Virus record (IMG/VR): IMGVR_UViG_3300036820_000331
Span: 1-40,484 of that record
Reading direction: 5' to 3' (one strand)
DNA length: 40,484 nucleotides
Source of the DNA: a virus
Position numbers and translations under genes: made by a program. The stretch's first letter is position 1. Every line of letters begins with the position of its first letter. Positions 1 to 8,304 of the stretch are shown in pieces. The notes beneath the pieces are model-generated. The model had not been told where the DNA came from. It did no database searches and saw nothing but the letters and a program-made list of their open reading frames with translations.

Positions 1-434
1 CGTATGCGCCTGGTTCCGCGACGCTGCTGGGCGTGGCCGGGACCGCGTATGCCGCGTTCTCCAGCGCCAACGTCAATACCGGGGCGTTCACGGCCCCGGC
101 GTCGGGCATCGTGGTCGTCACCGCCAGTTTCACCGCCGGCATGCTGACCGGGAGCACGGGGATCGGCGTCGCCCTGGCGGCGCACGGCACGGTCACGCCG
201 CTGGTATGCAACGCGGTCGAGTTCGCCGTGTTCGCGCTGTCGATCTACTACCCGTACACGCTGCCGTTCCTGGTGACCGGGCTGACGCCGGGCACCAGCT
301 ACAACTTTGACCTGGTCGGCGCGACCGGGTCCGGGTCGGACACGTTTAACATCCAGGCGCTCGCCCAGACGTCGGCGACGCTGACCGCTCCCACCCGCGG
401 TGCCCCGGTGATCATGACAGTGCAGGCGGTGTGA
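1..434 (+). CDS. C-terminal part of a phage tail/receptor-binding protein (5' end outside window)
   Basis: The frame is open from the window edge (codons readable from base 3) to TGA at 432-434, so only about 143 C-terminal residues are seen. The segment is rich in Thr, Ala, Gly and Ser and predicted to be mostly beta. It is clearly homologous to the last ~145 residues of the next gene: both contain SSANVNTG, then (N/A)FTAP, then (A/G)FALAAHG or VALAAHG followed by VTPL, a TPG(S/T)SYN(F/L)DL block, and a similar end. Such shared C-terminal domains are typical of phage fibres and tailspikes, where they trimerise or bind receptors. An internal GTG at 33 exists but the homology extends upstream of it. 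Exact function is not provable from this fragment. Confidence 0.7.
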   Translation, partial: YAPGSATLLGVAGTAYAAFSSANVNTGAFTAPASGIVVVTASFTAGMLTGSTGIGVALAAHGTVTPLVCNAVEFAVFALSIYYPYTLPFLVTGLTPGTSYNFDLVGATGSGSDTFNIQALAQTSATLTAPTRGAPVIMTVQAV

Positions 435-454
435 GATGGCTGTCGGCCACACCC

Positions 455-525
455 CGGCTCTCCCTGAGCCGCTAACGCACCACCCAGCAGTCCTCCAGAG
501 CGGGCCGCCCTGAGGGGAACGGCCC
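455..525 (+). terminator. Two small GC-rich hairpins after the first tail gene
   Basis: CGGCTC (455-460) pairs with GAGCCG (466-471) and GGGCCG (502-507) pairs with CGGCCC (520-525). Neither has a clear U-tract, so termination or RNA processing is only a guess. The rest of 435-696 shows no convincing gene; it ends with a purine-rich ribosome binding site for the gene at 697. Confidence 0.25.
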
Positions 526-696
526 GGCGGGCAGCCGGGTCACGAATGGAAGGAATGGCGGGCAGCGAGCGGCGGGGGCCCAGCACCACCGGCTCACCTA
601 GAGCCGCATAGCACTACCACAAGCCTTCAGGGGCGGTCGTCCCGGAAGGCAGGCACGGCAGGTTGCCGGGCCGGAGAAGGAAGGCGCTGACGCAAC

Positions 697-2391
697 GTGG
701 TCACATTCGTCGTGCCGCCGGATAACCGCAGCGTGGGCAGCGGCAACCCTCCGCAGGACGTGAACGAGCTCAGCGACATGGAGGGCCTGCTCGCCGCGAT
801 CCTCGCCGCGCAGGCAGGCTTCCCGGGTTCGACCACCGTCCCGGCAGACAACGCCACCAACGTGACCGCCCTGCAGACGCTGATCACCGGCACGTTCATG
901 GGGCCCGGCCTGCCGCCCATCGGCGGCGACGGCGACGACACCACGAACATCCAGAACCTGCTCAACCTCGCCGGGGTAGCACCCTTGCAGGTAGGCACCT
1001 TCAACTACTCGGCATCGCTGACGGTCCCGACAGCCGGCGGCCTGACCTGCCCGCTGGCTACCGAATCGTTCGGCGACCCCAGCGCCGACTACGGCGTCGG
1101 CGGCCTGGCGCTGCAGGGCGCGATCCTCAAGGCCACGGACACGTTCGCTGACGCGGACGCCGCGACCGGCACCATCATCATGACCTCGCCGGAGGGTGTG
1201 CAGGGCGGCGGCCAGCGGCTGCAGGGCATCTCCCTGGACCTGTCGAACACGCCGGACGGCAACAACCTGCACGGCATCCTCATCCAGGACAACACCGCCT
1301 GCGTGACCCTGAAGGGTGTCGTCGTCTACGGCGGCGGCGATGCGCAGCTGGGCGGCGACTGCCTGCACGCTGTGGCCGCCACATACTCCCCGCCGGACCT
1401 GCTCACCCTTGACCATTGCCATTTCGTCGGCGGCACCGGCGGCGTCACCATGAGCGGCGTCGCCGACTCCTACATCTACATGACCGAGTCGACCGGCAAC
1501 AAGAACTACGCGTGGAACATCATCAACGGGAACAACACGCGATTCGACTGCTGCAAAGGAGAGACCAGTACTGCCGGGCCGGGCTGGCTGCTGACCGCTA
1601 ACACCGGGTTCACCGGCATCGTCCACTTCTCGAATTGCACGTCACAGGGCAACTACGAGGACGGCTGGAAGTTCACCGGAGCCGGGACCGGCATTTACAG
1701 TCTGGGCAACTGCTCAGACGACGGGTCCGGCACGGACGGCGTCCACTCGGGCATGGACGTGACCAGCTTCTCCGGCACGGTCAAGGCGCCCGGGTTCATC
1801 ACCCGCGTGGCCGGCGGCAGCCCGGTCTACGGCGTGTCGATGACGGACAGCAACTCGGTGGACCTGCGGGCCGGCAACATCACCGGGGCGACGTCGCCGT
1901 ATTACAACGGCGGCGGGAACACGTCGTTTACCGGAACCGCGGCGCCTGGCGAGTTCCTGTGCACGCCCACGTCGTACACCACGACCAACACCTTCACCAC
2001 GGACAGCACCACCTACGCGGCGGTGTCGAGCGCCAATGTCAATACCGGCAACTTCACTGCCCCGCCGTCCGGTTATGTCTGGGTCGAGGCGTCGTTCGTG
2101 GTCACCGAGGCGACCGGGGCGACGGTGATCGGGTTCGCCCTCGCCGCGCACGGCGGCGTGACGCCGCTGCTCGGCGACGCGTGGCAGTGCACGCTGGCCA
2201 ATCCTTCCGTCAACGAGATTACGACCGCGAAGTTCCTGGTGCCAGTGACGCCCGGCTCCAGCTACAACCTGGACCTGCTGTTCGCGTGCACCACCAACAA
2301 CCTCACCATCAAGTCGCAGGCGTTCACTGGCGCGACCCTGACCGCCACCACCGAAGGCGGTCCGATCCTGATGACCGTCCGGGCGGTCTGA
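697..2391 (+). CDS. Phage tailspike/tail fibre protein, likely right-handed beta-helix
   Basis: This 564-residue protein has a short N-terminal segment that resembles phage baseplate or fibre anchors, then a long middle (about 95-400) rich in Gly, Asn, Thr and Ser with short repeating strands, as in pectate-lyase-like beta-helix spikes. The last ~145 residues duplicate the C-terminal domain of the preceding gene. GTG at 697 is chosen because an in-frame TGA lies at 688-690 and a GGAGAAGGAAGG run precedes it. The stop overlaps the next start (TGATG at 2389-2393). It probably contacts the host surface; whether it has enzyme activity cannot be judged from sequence alone. Confidence 0.7.
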   Translation: MVTFVVPPDNRSVGSGNPPQDVNELSDMEGLLAAILAAQAGFPGSTTVPADNATNVTALQTLITGTFMGPGLPPIGGDGDDTTNIQNLLNLAGVAPLQVGTFNYSASLTVPTAGGLTCPLATESFGDPSADYGVGGLALQGAILKATDTFADADAATGTIIMTSPEGVQGGGQRLQGISLDLSNTPDGNNLHGILIQDNTACVTLKGVVVYGGGDAQLGGDCLHAVAATYSPPDLLTLDHCHFVGGTGGVTMSGVADSYIYMTESTGNKNYAWNIINGNNTRFDCCKGETSTAGPGWLLTANTGFTGIVHFSNCTSQGNYEDGWKFTGAGTGIYSLGNCSDDGSGTDGVHSGMDVTSFSGTVKAPGFITRVAGGSPVYGVSMTDSNSVDLRAGNITGATSPYYNGGGNTSFTGTAAPGEFLCTPTSYTTTNTFTTDSTTYAAVSSANVNTGNFTAPPSGYVWVEASFVVTEATGATVIGFALAAHGGVTPLLGDAWQCTLANPSVNEITTAKFLVPVTPGSSYNLDLLFACTTNNLTIKSQAFTGATLTATTEGGPILMTVRAV

Positions 2392-5300
2392 TGAGCGTCT
2401 ACACCAGCGAGTACGAGTCCACTTACGGCGGGCCGCCGTTCCCGGAGTCCCCGCTCGATGTCGGCGTGGAACTCGACCTCGCCGGCGACTGGACCGATGT
2501 CACCACGTACGCGCTGCAGCGTGAGGGCACATCGCCGCCGATAACCATTCAGCGTGGCCGCCCGAGCGAGACCAGCCAGGCCACCCCGTCCTCGGCGACC
2601 TTCCAGCTCAACAACCGCAACGGGAACTTCTCGCCCAGAAACCCTGCCGGCGAGTACTACGGGCAGCTCGCCGTGCGCAACAACCCGCTGCGCATCTCCG
2701 TGCCGGACGCCACCACCTACCTGCGGTTCGCCGACGACAGCCAGTCCTGGTGCTCCTGCCCCGACTCCTCTGCGCTGCAGCTGACCGCAGACTTCGACCT
2801 GCGGCTCGACATGTGGCTGGACGACTGGCAGCCCTGCACCCTCGCCGGGAAGTGGGGCGGCTCGGACACGCTGTGGGCGTGGTGCCTGACCCTCAACGGC
2901 GACGGCACGGTCACCCTGACCTGGTACGACGGCACCGACGTGTGGGCCGCCCAGTCCACCGTCCCCCTGCCCTACCTCGGCCGGATCATGGTCCGCGCGA
3001 CGCTCGCCACCCTCGGCGCCGGCCTGGTGACGTTCTACACCGCCCCGGACATGGCCGGCGCGCAAACCGAACTCGGTGACGTCATCACCGTCGAGGGCGC
3101 CTCCGGAGCGCAGAACGCCGCCACCCAGGCCGTGCAAGTGGGTTATGTGGACGGGTTCCTCGGCCAGTCCTCGCCATCGGGCAGCTCCGGGTGCCTCGGC
3201 AAGGTCTACGAACTCCAGCTGTACAACTCCAGCGGCACACTCGTCGCCGGCCCCCAGTTCTACAACGCCACCGCCGGGGCCTCGAGCTTCACCGACGCCG
3301 AGGGCAACACGTGGACCGTGGAAGGTTCGGCCACCTTGTCGGCGCGGTCTTTCCGGGCGCACCTGGAATGCTCGTCCCTCCCGCAGCAGTGGGACGAGAC
3401 CGGCACCGACGTGTGGACCCCGGTCGGCGCCAGCGGCATCCTGCGGCGCCTGCAGCAGGGCAACTCGCCGATCTGGTCGGTGATGCGCCGCGGCGTCACG
3501 TCCACGATCGCCTCGGTCTGGGGCGTGCTGGCCTACTGGCCGTGCGAGGACTTCCAGGGCAGCACGTCCATCGCTTCCGGGCTGGCCAATGGCTCGCCGA
3601 TGCTGTTCTCCGGCGCCCCCGCCTTCCAGGGCACCGCCGGGTCCCTGTCCGCCGACAGCGTGTTCGCGTGCTCGGCGCAGCTCGCGCAGCCCAGCAGCTC
3701 AACGTGGTCGTTCTCCATCCCGCGGCACACCCTGCAGACCGTCGGCGACACGGTCTACTTCCTGCTTGACGTCGACTCGGGCGGCATCTCCGCGGACTGC
3801 ACCCTGCTGGCCCTGAACTACGCCAGCGGCCAGCAGATCACCATCACCTATGCGACAGCCACGGACGGGAGCCTGGGCGTGTCCGGGCCCGGGATCGGCA
3901 TCGACGGGCCCACCAACGTCAACGGCGCGGCGCTGTGGTGCTCGTTCCAGAGCAACGCCGACGGCATCACGCTGAACGTGCTGCCCGTGGGCGAGACGGT
4001 TCCCACCGCCTACACCGGGGACACCGGCATCAACCGGACCGTCCTGTCCGGCACGGTCAACCCCGGCGGGGCGAACCTGGCCGGCACCGAGGCCGGGCAC
4101 CTGTGGGCCAGCGCCGCCGGGCCGTCCATCGAGGGCTACGCGGACCTGCTGAACGCCTACAACGGCGAGACTGCCGCGGCCCGGTTCTCCCGGCTGTGCG
4201 GCGAGAACTCGATCACCGCCCGCATCTACGGCTTCCCCGACGTCTCCGCGATCATGGGCCCGCAGGAGATCGACACCCTCGGCAACGTGCTGCAAAGCGT
4301 GGAGGATGCTGACAGAGGGCAGATCTACGAGCCGGCGGAGACCCTGGGCCTGGGCTACCGCACCGTGCACTCGCTGTGCGCCCAGAGCCCGGCCATCACC
4401 CTGGACTACACCCAGGGCGTGTTCGGCGGCGACGGGTCACAGGGACTCGTGCCCACCGATGATGACCAGTTCACGCAGAACGACGTCACCCTGAGCAGGA
4501 ATAACGGCAGCAGTTACCAGTACCAGGTCACCTCCGGGCCCATGTCGATCCAGGAGCCGCCCAATGGTGCCGGGGACTACGCCACCAGCCTGACCGTCTA
4601 CGTCCAGTCGGACGCCCAGCTGCCGTACATCGCCTCCTGGATGGCGTCGGTGGGGACGTGCGATGAGGAACGCTACCCGAGCGTCCCGCTCAACCTCACC
4701 CGGCCGCAGCTCGCCAGCCTGTTCTACGCCATCCAGGACGTCCGGATCGGCGACTACGTGCAGATCCTCAGCCCGCCCTCGTGGCTGCCGCCGGGTGACA
4801 TCAGCCAGCTGGCCTACGGGGTAACGGAGCAACTCGGCGGCTACTTCTGGTCCCTGGCGTGGAACGCGGTGCCTGAGACCCCCTACGAGGTGGCGATCGC
4901 CGGAACGGACGCCAGCGACTCGGCGCACGCTGACACTGAGGGTTCCGAGCTCGCGGGCTCCTATGACGCCACGGCCACATCCCTGTCGGTGGAAACCACC
5001 GAGGGGCCCATCTGGACCACCGACGGCGGCAGCGGAGCCGGCCAGCAGTCCATCGTGCCGCTCTACTCCTACCCGCCATCGGATTTCTGGGCCGACGTCA
5101 CGGCAAACGCCCCCACGATGGCCATGATCGTCTGCAACGTCGACAACGGCCCGGGCACGGAGACCGAATCCAACTTCGCGGCCGTCTTCGAGGCCGCCGC
5201 GGCGGCGGGGATCACCTGCCTGGGCTACGTGCCCACCGGTTACGGCGCCGACACCATCGCCTCGATCGAGGCGCAGATCGACCTGTGGGAAACCTACTAC

Positions 5301-5900
5301 GGGATCGTCAGCATCAACTTTGACACGGTCAGCCCCGACGAGGCGTACCTGTCCTACTACGAGGAACTGGCCGGCTACGTCCACGGCCGCGGCGGCATCG
5401 TGGTGCTCAACCCCGGCGCGATCCCGGCCGAGGGCATGATGAGCATCGGCGCCGACGTGGTCTGCGTGTGCGAGGACAGCCAGGCCAACTTCGCCACCGA
5501 CGCCGCGGCGGCCCCGTCGTGGCTGTTTGACTACCCGGCCACCAGCATTGCCGTGACCTGCAACCAGTGCTCCACCGACGCCGAGATGGTCACCGTCGTG
5601 GGCCTGAGCCAGTCCGCGTTCAACGCGCACTACTGCTGGGTCACCGCCGACGCGATCTACGGCGCCGAGCCGTCCTACTTCGCCGATGAGGTGACCGAGC
5701 TCGGCTACGCGCCCGGCGGCGGCGGCGACTTCCCGTTCGACATCCTCATCGGCGGCGAGCAGATCACCGTGAACGACATCACCGGGGACGCCTCGCCGCA
5801 GACGTTTTCAGTAATTAGGTCGGTGAACGGTGTCTCCAAGTCCCAGGCCGAGGGCGCCGCCGTGGCCCTGTTCCATGCGCCAATCGCGGCGCTGAGCTAG
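2391..5900 (+). CDS. Large minor tail protein with LamG-like and spherulin-4-like domains
   Basis: The protein has 1169 residues from ATG at 2391, which overlaps the upstream stop by one base. The frame continues upstream inside the previous gene, but that part is a shadow reading. Residues ~1-110 resemble the N-terminus of actinophage minor tail proteins (duplex of beta strands with a QLNNRNGNFSP-type motif). Residues ~110-330 look like a LamG/concanavalin-like beta sandwich. Residues ~885-1105 match the spherulation-specific family 4 (GH135-like) pattern: VPLYSYP start, a VDNGPG turn, GYVPTGYG, a FDT segment with D978, and CED with E1028. In characterised relatives the barrel carries an Asp-Glu pair; here the second residue is Thr, so activity is uncertain. 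It probably binds or trims host surface glycans at the tail tip. Confidence 0.75.
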   Translation: MSVYTSEYESTYGGPPFPESPLDVGVELDLAGDWTDVTTYALQREGTSPPITIQRGRPSETSQATPSSATFQLNNRNGNFSPRNPAGEYYGQLAVRNNPLRISVPDATTYLRFADDSQSWCSCPDSSALQLTADFDLRLDMWLDDWQPCTLAGKWGGSDTLWAWCLTLNGDGTVTLTWYDGTDVWAAQSTVPLPYLGRIMVRATLATLGAGLVTFYTAPDMAGAQTELGDVITVEGASGAQNAATQAVQVGYVDGFLGQSSPSGSSGCLGKVYELQLYNSSGTLVAGPQFYNATAGASSFTDAEGNTWTVEGSATLSARSFRAHLECSSLPQQWDETGTDVWTPVGASGILRRLQQGNSPIWSVMRRGVTSTIASVWGVLAYWPCEDFQGSTSIASGLANGSPMLFSGAPAFQGTAGSLSADSVFACSAQLAQPSSSTWSFSIPRHTLQTVGDTVYFLLDVDSGGISADCTLLALNYASGQQITITYATATDGSLGVSGPGIGIDGPTNVNGAALWCSFQSNADGITLNVLPVGETVPTAYTGDTGINRTVLSGTVNPGGANLAGTEAGHLWASAAGPSIEGYADLLNAYNGETAAARFSRLCGENSITARIYGFPDVSAIMGPQEIDTLGNVLQSVEDADRGQIYEPAETLGLGYRTVHSLCAQSPAITLDYTQGVFGGDGSQGLVPTDDDQFTQNDVTLSRNNGSSYQYQVTSGPMSIQEPPNGAGDYATSLTVYVQSDAQLPYIASWMASVGTCDEERYPSVPLNLTRPQLASLFYAIQDVRIGDYVQILSPPSWLPPGDISQLAYGVTEQLGGYFWSLAWNAVPETPYEVAIAGTDASDSAHADTEGSELAGSYDATATSLSVETTEGPIWTTDGGSGAGQQSIVPLYSYPPSDFWADVTANAPTMAMIVCNVDNGPGTETESNFAAVFEAAAAAGITCLGYVPTGYGADTIASIEAQIDLWETYYGIVSINFDTVSPDEAYLSYYEELAGYVHGRGGIVVLNPGAIPAEGMMSIGADVVCVCEDSQANFATDAAAAPSWLFDYPATSIAVTCNQCSTDAEMVTVVGLSQSAFNAHYCWVTADAIYGAEPSYFADEVTELGYAPGGGGDFPFDILIGGEQITVNDITGDASPQTFSVIRSVNGVSKSQAEGAAVALFHAPIAALS

Positions 5901-5911
5901 GGGAGGCCACC

Positions 5912-6430
5912 ATTAGCACGCCGTTCTATGCGGGGCAAAGCATCACTGCTGCCGCGCTCGACTCGCTGGCCCCGCAGATCTCCGTGCTCGGCACCCCCCA
6001 GGTAATCGGGTCAACGTCGCCCGTCCAGGTTGGCAGCTTTGCGTTCGCCGTGGTAGAGGGCGCGACCTACACCGGCTACGCGTGGATCACCATCGACGGT
6101 GGCGTGGATGGTGGCGGCACGCCCGAGTTCCGGTGGACCGGCCCGGCCAGCCCGGACCTGCTGGCCATGGGCATCATGTCGCAGCAGGTCGCCACCGCCG
6201 ACGCTTACCAGAACGCCAACCTTGAGTCCGCCACCGGGTACAACTCGGGCTTCCTGCCCGCACCGGAACTGGCCGGGTCGTCCACGTCCTACATCTTCCA
6301 GCTGTGGATCGTCATCACGCCGTCCGCGAGCGGCACGCTCGCCCTGCTCTGCGCCAACGAGGCCGGCGGCGGCAGCCCGGAGTTCACCCTTGGGGTGTCG
6401 TACCTGAGTCTGCAGCAAGTTTTGTCGTGA
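5912..6430 (+). CDS. Small phage tail protein, probable ATT start
   Basis: The frame yields 172 residues if it starts at ATT 5912-5914. That codon sits five bases after a strong GGGGAGG site (5900-5906), and the N-terminus it gives (STPFYAGQ.ITAA.LDSLAP) resembles a recurring N-terminus of small actinophage tail or structural proteins. The first ATG/GTG/TTG alternative is GTG 5984, which lacks a ribosome binding site and would delete this N-terminus. The rest is beta-rich with Gly, Ser and Thr and no transmembrane segment. Its place after the tail tip gene and before the lysis genes fits a head-fibre or tail accessory protein. Function is inferred from context only. Confidence 0.7.
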   Translation: MSTPFYAGQSITAAALDSLAPQISVLGTPQVIGSTSPVQVGSFAFAVVEGATYTGYAWITIDGGVDGGGTPEFRWTGPASPDLLAMGIMSQQVATADAYQNANLESATGYNSGFLPAPELAGSSTSYIFQLWIVITPSASGTLALLCANEAGGGSPEFTLGVSYLSLQQVLS

Positions 6431-6498
6431 GCGGCAGCCGGGCGCTGCGCGACACCAGCCTCATCGGCGAGAAGTGACAGAAGGGGGGCGAAGGGAAC

Positions 6499-6843
6499 GT
6501 GGACGCGGGCTCGGTCACCGCAGCAACAGCACTGTCCGCCGCGGTCATCACCGGCATCGGCTGGGCGGGCCGGCACGCGTGGCGTTTCATTCGCCGCGTC
6601 GTCCACTTTCTGGACGACTACACCGGGCAGCCGGAGCACGACGGGCTGCCCGCCAAGCCCGGCCTGATGGCACGGGTGTCGACCATGGAGGATTCGCTCG
6701 CGCACGTTGTGGCGGAGACCAGCCCCAACCACGGGCGTTCCATACGCGACATCGTGCTGCGCACCGCAGCCGACGTCACCGAAATCAAGCAGGAGCAGTT
6801 CCGCGTACGAGGCGAACTCGAAAGGCTGAAGCAGCATGGCTAA
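6499..6843 (+). CDS. Small phage membrane-associated protein with C-terminal coiled coil
   Basis: This 114-residue protein starts at GTG 6499 behind AAGGGGGG. An N-terminal hydrophobic stretch (about residues 6-24) could be one membrane segment, followed by a basic patch and a charged C-terminal region (about 75-112) with heptad-like spacing. Its stop overlaps the next start by eight bases. Small proteins of this layout commonly sit between tail and lysin genes in actinophages. It could be a holin-associated or membrane-anchor protein, but no diagnostic family motif is visible. Confidence 0.6.
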   Translation: MDAGSVTAATALSAAVITGIGWAGRHAWRFIRRVVHFLDDYTGQPEHDGLPAKPGLMARVSTMEDSLAHVVAETSPNHGRSIRDIVLRTAADVTEIKQEQFRVRGELERLKQHG

Positions 6844-7183
6844 GGTCACAGGGAGGCGGGTGCAGGGCGGCCTGCTGGTGCTGGTGCTCCTCGTCGGCGG
6901 CGGGAACCTGTGGGCGACTCACGACCAGGTGGCGGCGTCGGCGGCGCAGCAGAAGCAGAACCAGGACCGGCAGGCGGCGCTGGCGCAGCAGGAACAGGCC
7001 GCCCAGCGCAAGGCCGGGCTGCTCATCGAGGAAGCGATCTGCACCGACATGGGCACCATGGCGAAGATCCCCCCGCCGGCCGGGAACCCCGCCGCGAACC
7101 CCTCAAGGTCATATGAAGACGCCGAGCACCGAGCATGGGCAGGGCTGTACTCAGGGCTGGGCTGCAAGCGAATAGGAGCCTGA
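6836..7183 (+). CDS. Small membrane protein, candidate holin or spanin-like lysis protein
   Basis: ATG at 6836 overlaps the upstream gene by eight bases. The 115-residue protein has a basic N-terminus, one hydrophobic helix (about residues 11-27), then a Gln/Ala-rich predicted coiled coil (about 32-62) and a short tail with two cysteines. A single N-terminal anchor with an external coiled coil is seen in some phage lysis accessory proteins, and the next gene downstream is lysin-like. The assignment as a holin or spanin analogue is inference from size, topology and position. Confidence 0.55.
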   Translation: MAKVTGRRVQGGLLVLVLLVGGGNLWATHDQVAASAAQQKQNQDRQAALAQQEQAAQRKAGLLIEEAICTDMGTMAKIPPPAGNPAANPSRSYEDAEHRAWAGLYSGLGCKRIGA

Positions 7184-7184
7184 C

Positions 7185-7700
7185 ATGATCCGCATGTTCG
7201 ACGCCGCCACCCCGCCCGCCAAAGCCCCCGACGGCTACCAGGTCGCAGCAGGTTACATCGGCGGCGACACGCCCCACGTGTGGTCTCGTGCCGAGTGGGA
7301 GCGGTTCGCCCACCTGCGCCGGCTGCCCATCTTCACCAGGTCCAGCCCGGCCGGGCACTCCGGGACCGCTGACGCCTTCGCCGCGCTTGCCCAGATGTAT
7401 GCGATCGGGGCACCGAGAGGGATAGCGGTCGTGTGGGATCTCGAGGCGGCCGTGGCGCCCGGCTACGTCAGCGACGTTCACGCGGTCATGGAGTGGGCGG
7501 GGATCTACCTGTGGCTCTACGGCCAGGCGTCAACCGTGTTCAAAAACCCGGCGTGCAACGGGTACTGGCCGGCGGACTGGACCGGTAAGCCCTTCATCGA
7601 TTCGCACGCCGATGTCAGAGCTACCCAGTTTGCCAGCGGGCCAGAGTTCGATTCCAGTGAGGTCAAGCTCTGGGACTACGAGTACCGGCTGTGGAAGTGA
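7185..7700 (+). CDS. Glycoside-hydrolase-like protein, probable phage lysin
   Basis: The gene encodes 171 residues from ATG 7185, behind GGAG at 7175-7178. The sequence pattern fits small TIM-barrel glycoside-hydrolase-like proteins of actinobacteria and their phages: an early FDA strand, GYIGGDTPHVW, a WDLE strand with acidic D85 and E87, and a final WDYEY strand. The acidic pair on one barrel strand resembles the arrangement in GH25-like and DUF1906-like proteins. No signal peptide is present, as expected for an endolysin that relies on a holin. The domain is shorter than typical GH25 lysozymes, so the exact family is uncertain. It is the last gene of the rightward late operon. Confidence 0.5.
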   Translation: MIRMFDAATPPAKAPDGYQVAAGYIGGDTPHVWSRAEWERFAHLRRLPIFTRSSPAGHSGTADAFAALAQMYAIGAPRGIAVVWDLEAAVAPGYVSDVHAVMEWAGIYLWLYGQASTVFKNPACNGYWPADWTGKPFIDSHADVRATQFASGPEFDSSEVKLWDYEYRLWK

Positions 7701-7707
7701 AGCCAGC

Positions 7708-7752
7708 AAGGCCCGGACGTTGATCCTGAGCGTCCTCAGGCGTCCGGGCCCT
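7708..7752 (+). terminator. Strong hairpin closing the late operon
   Basis: A perfect ten-base stem (GGCCCGGACG at 7710-7719 with CGTCCGGGCC at 7741-7750) encloses a second perfect stem (CCTGAG 7725-7730 with CTCAGG 7735-7740, loop CGTC). It begins eight bases after the lysin stop and is followed by CTT but no long U-tract. It probably terminates the rightward late transcript and may also stop leftward transcription. Confidence 0.65.
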
Positions 7753-7830
7753 TGAGGGGAATCGAACCCCCGGGCATTACGATCCCTGCACACCACTTGG
7801 GGCTTCGTGCCCCTGGGAAATCCTCGGCTC
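7753..7830 (-). other. tRNA 3'-end-like sequence (T-arm), possible attachment-site remnant
   Basis: On the minus strand, 7756-7772 reads as a textbook tRNA T-arm (GGGGG, loop TTCGATT, CCCCT). Just upstream is TCGTAATGCCC, reminiscent of a Thr(CGT) anticodon loop and its 3' stem. However, the 5' acceptor strand, D-arm and a pairing anticodon stem cannot be built, and no CCA follows. A separate hairpin GGGGC-TTCGT-GCCCC lies at 7799-7813. Many integrative elements carry only the 3' part of a tRNA gene as their attachment site, so this could be an att core or a decayed tRNA. No integrase gene is visible nearby. Confidence 0.35.
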
Positions 7831-7838
7831 AGCCTAGT

Positions 7839-8009
7839 TCACCGGCTGCGCCTCATCTGCTTGACGACACGGCGGGCCACCACCGCGTAGTAGATGGCCA
7901 CCCCCGCGGCGACGACGGCAACGCCGTCGATCAGCCAGACCGCGATTGCTATCCCGTTCACCGCGACCGCCGGCGCCTGCCACCGAGAGGCGCGCTGACG
8001 CTCGTCCAT
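7839..8009 (-). CDS. Small membrane protein, 56 residues
   Basis: ATG at 8009 to TGA at 7839-7841 gives a basic N-terminus, a hydrophobic segment spanning about residues 15-42 (GIAIAVWLIDGVAVVAAG then a short polar link) and a strongly basic tail ending MRRSR. This is a plausible single- or hairpin-spanning membrane protein. The same frame stays open upstream and encodes a C-x-C-x-H motif but no ATG, GTG or TTG, so a longer product would need an unusual start. No family is recognised. It follows the RHH operon in the same direction. Confidence 0.45.
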   Translation of the reverse strand: MDERQRASRWQAPAVAVNGIAIAVWLIDGVAVVAAGVAIYYAVVARRVVKQMRRSR

Positions 8010-8130
8010 CCCCGGCGCCCGGTCCTGGTGCCCACACCCACATAGGTGCGCCCACGCCGGGACAAGGGCGTGCTCACCCGGAAGCGGAAGGGACCTACCC
8101 TGACTGACTCACTAAGCCTCAGTGCCATCG

Positions 8131-8304
8131 TTAGCTTCCTCTCTTGGTGGTCTCATGCTCATGCCTGCGGCGCTTCTCCACGATGGCCTCGCGGACCACG
8201 GCGTTCACGTCGCTGCCCGTCTTCTCGGCGCGACGCTCTAGCCATTCCCGCTCGTCATCGGACGGGCGGATGGTGAGCGCCTTGTACTTGTGCTGGCCGG
8301 GCAT
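8131..8304 (-). CDS. Ribbon-helix-helix DNA-binding protein, 57 residues
   Basis: ATG at 8304 overlaps the upstream stop by one base (TGATG on the minus strand), implying translational coupling. The sequence has the RHH layout: an N-terminal beta strand (YKALTIRPS), helix one (DDEREWLERRAEKTG), turn, helix two (SDVNAVVREAIVEK) and a charged tail. Such proteins dimerise and bind short palindromes, and commonly repress their own promoter. Two copies of a GGTGGATGCCACC site lie exactly on the promoter of this operon (8620-8656), which are natural candidate operators. Its partner could form a toxin-antitoxin-like pair, but no toxin fold is recognised upstream. Confidence 0.75.
   Translation of the reverse strand: MPGQHKYKALTIRPSDDEREWLERRAEKTGSDVNAVVREAIVEKRRRHEHETTKRGS

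Noticed and set aside
1635-2390. Extension of the large tail protein reading frame upstream of 2391
   Set aside because: It is an Arg/His-rich shadow of the preceding gene; ATG 2391 overlaps the stop and starts a normal protein.
7753-7830. A complete functional tRNA gene
   Set aside because: Acceptor, D and anticodon stems cannot be formed; only the T-arm is good.
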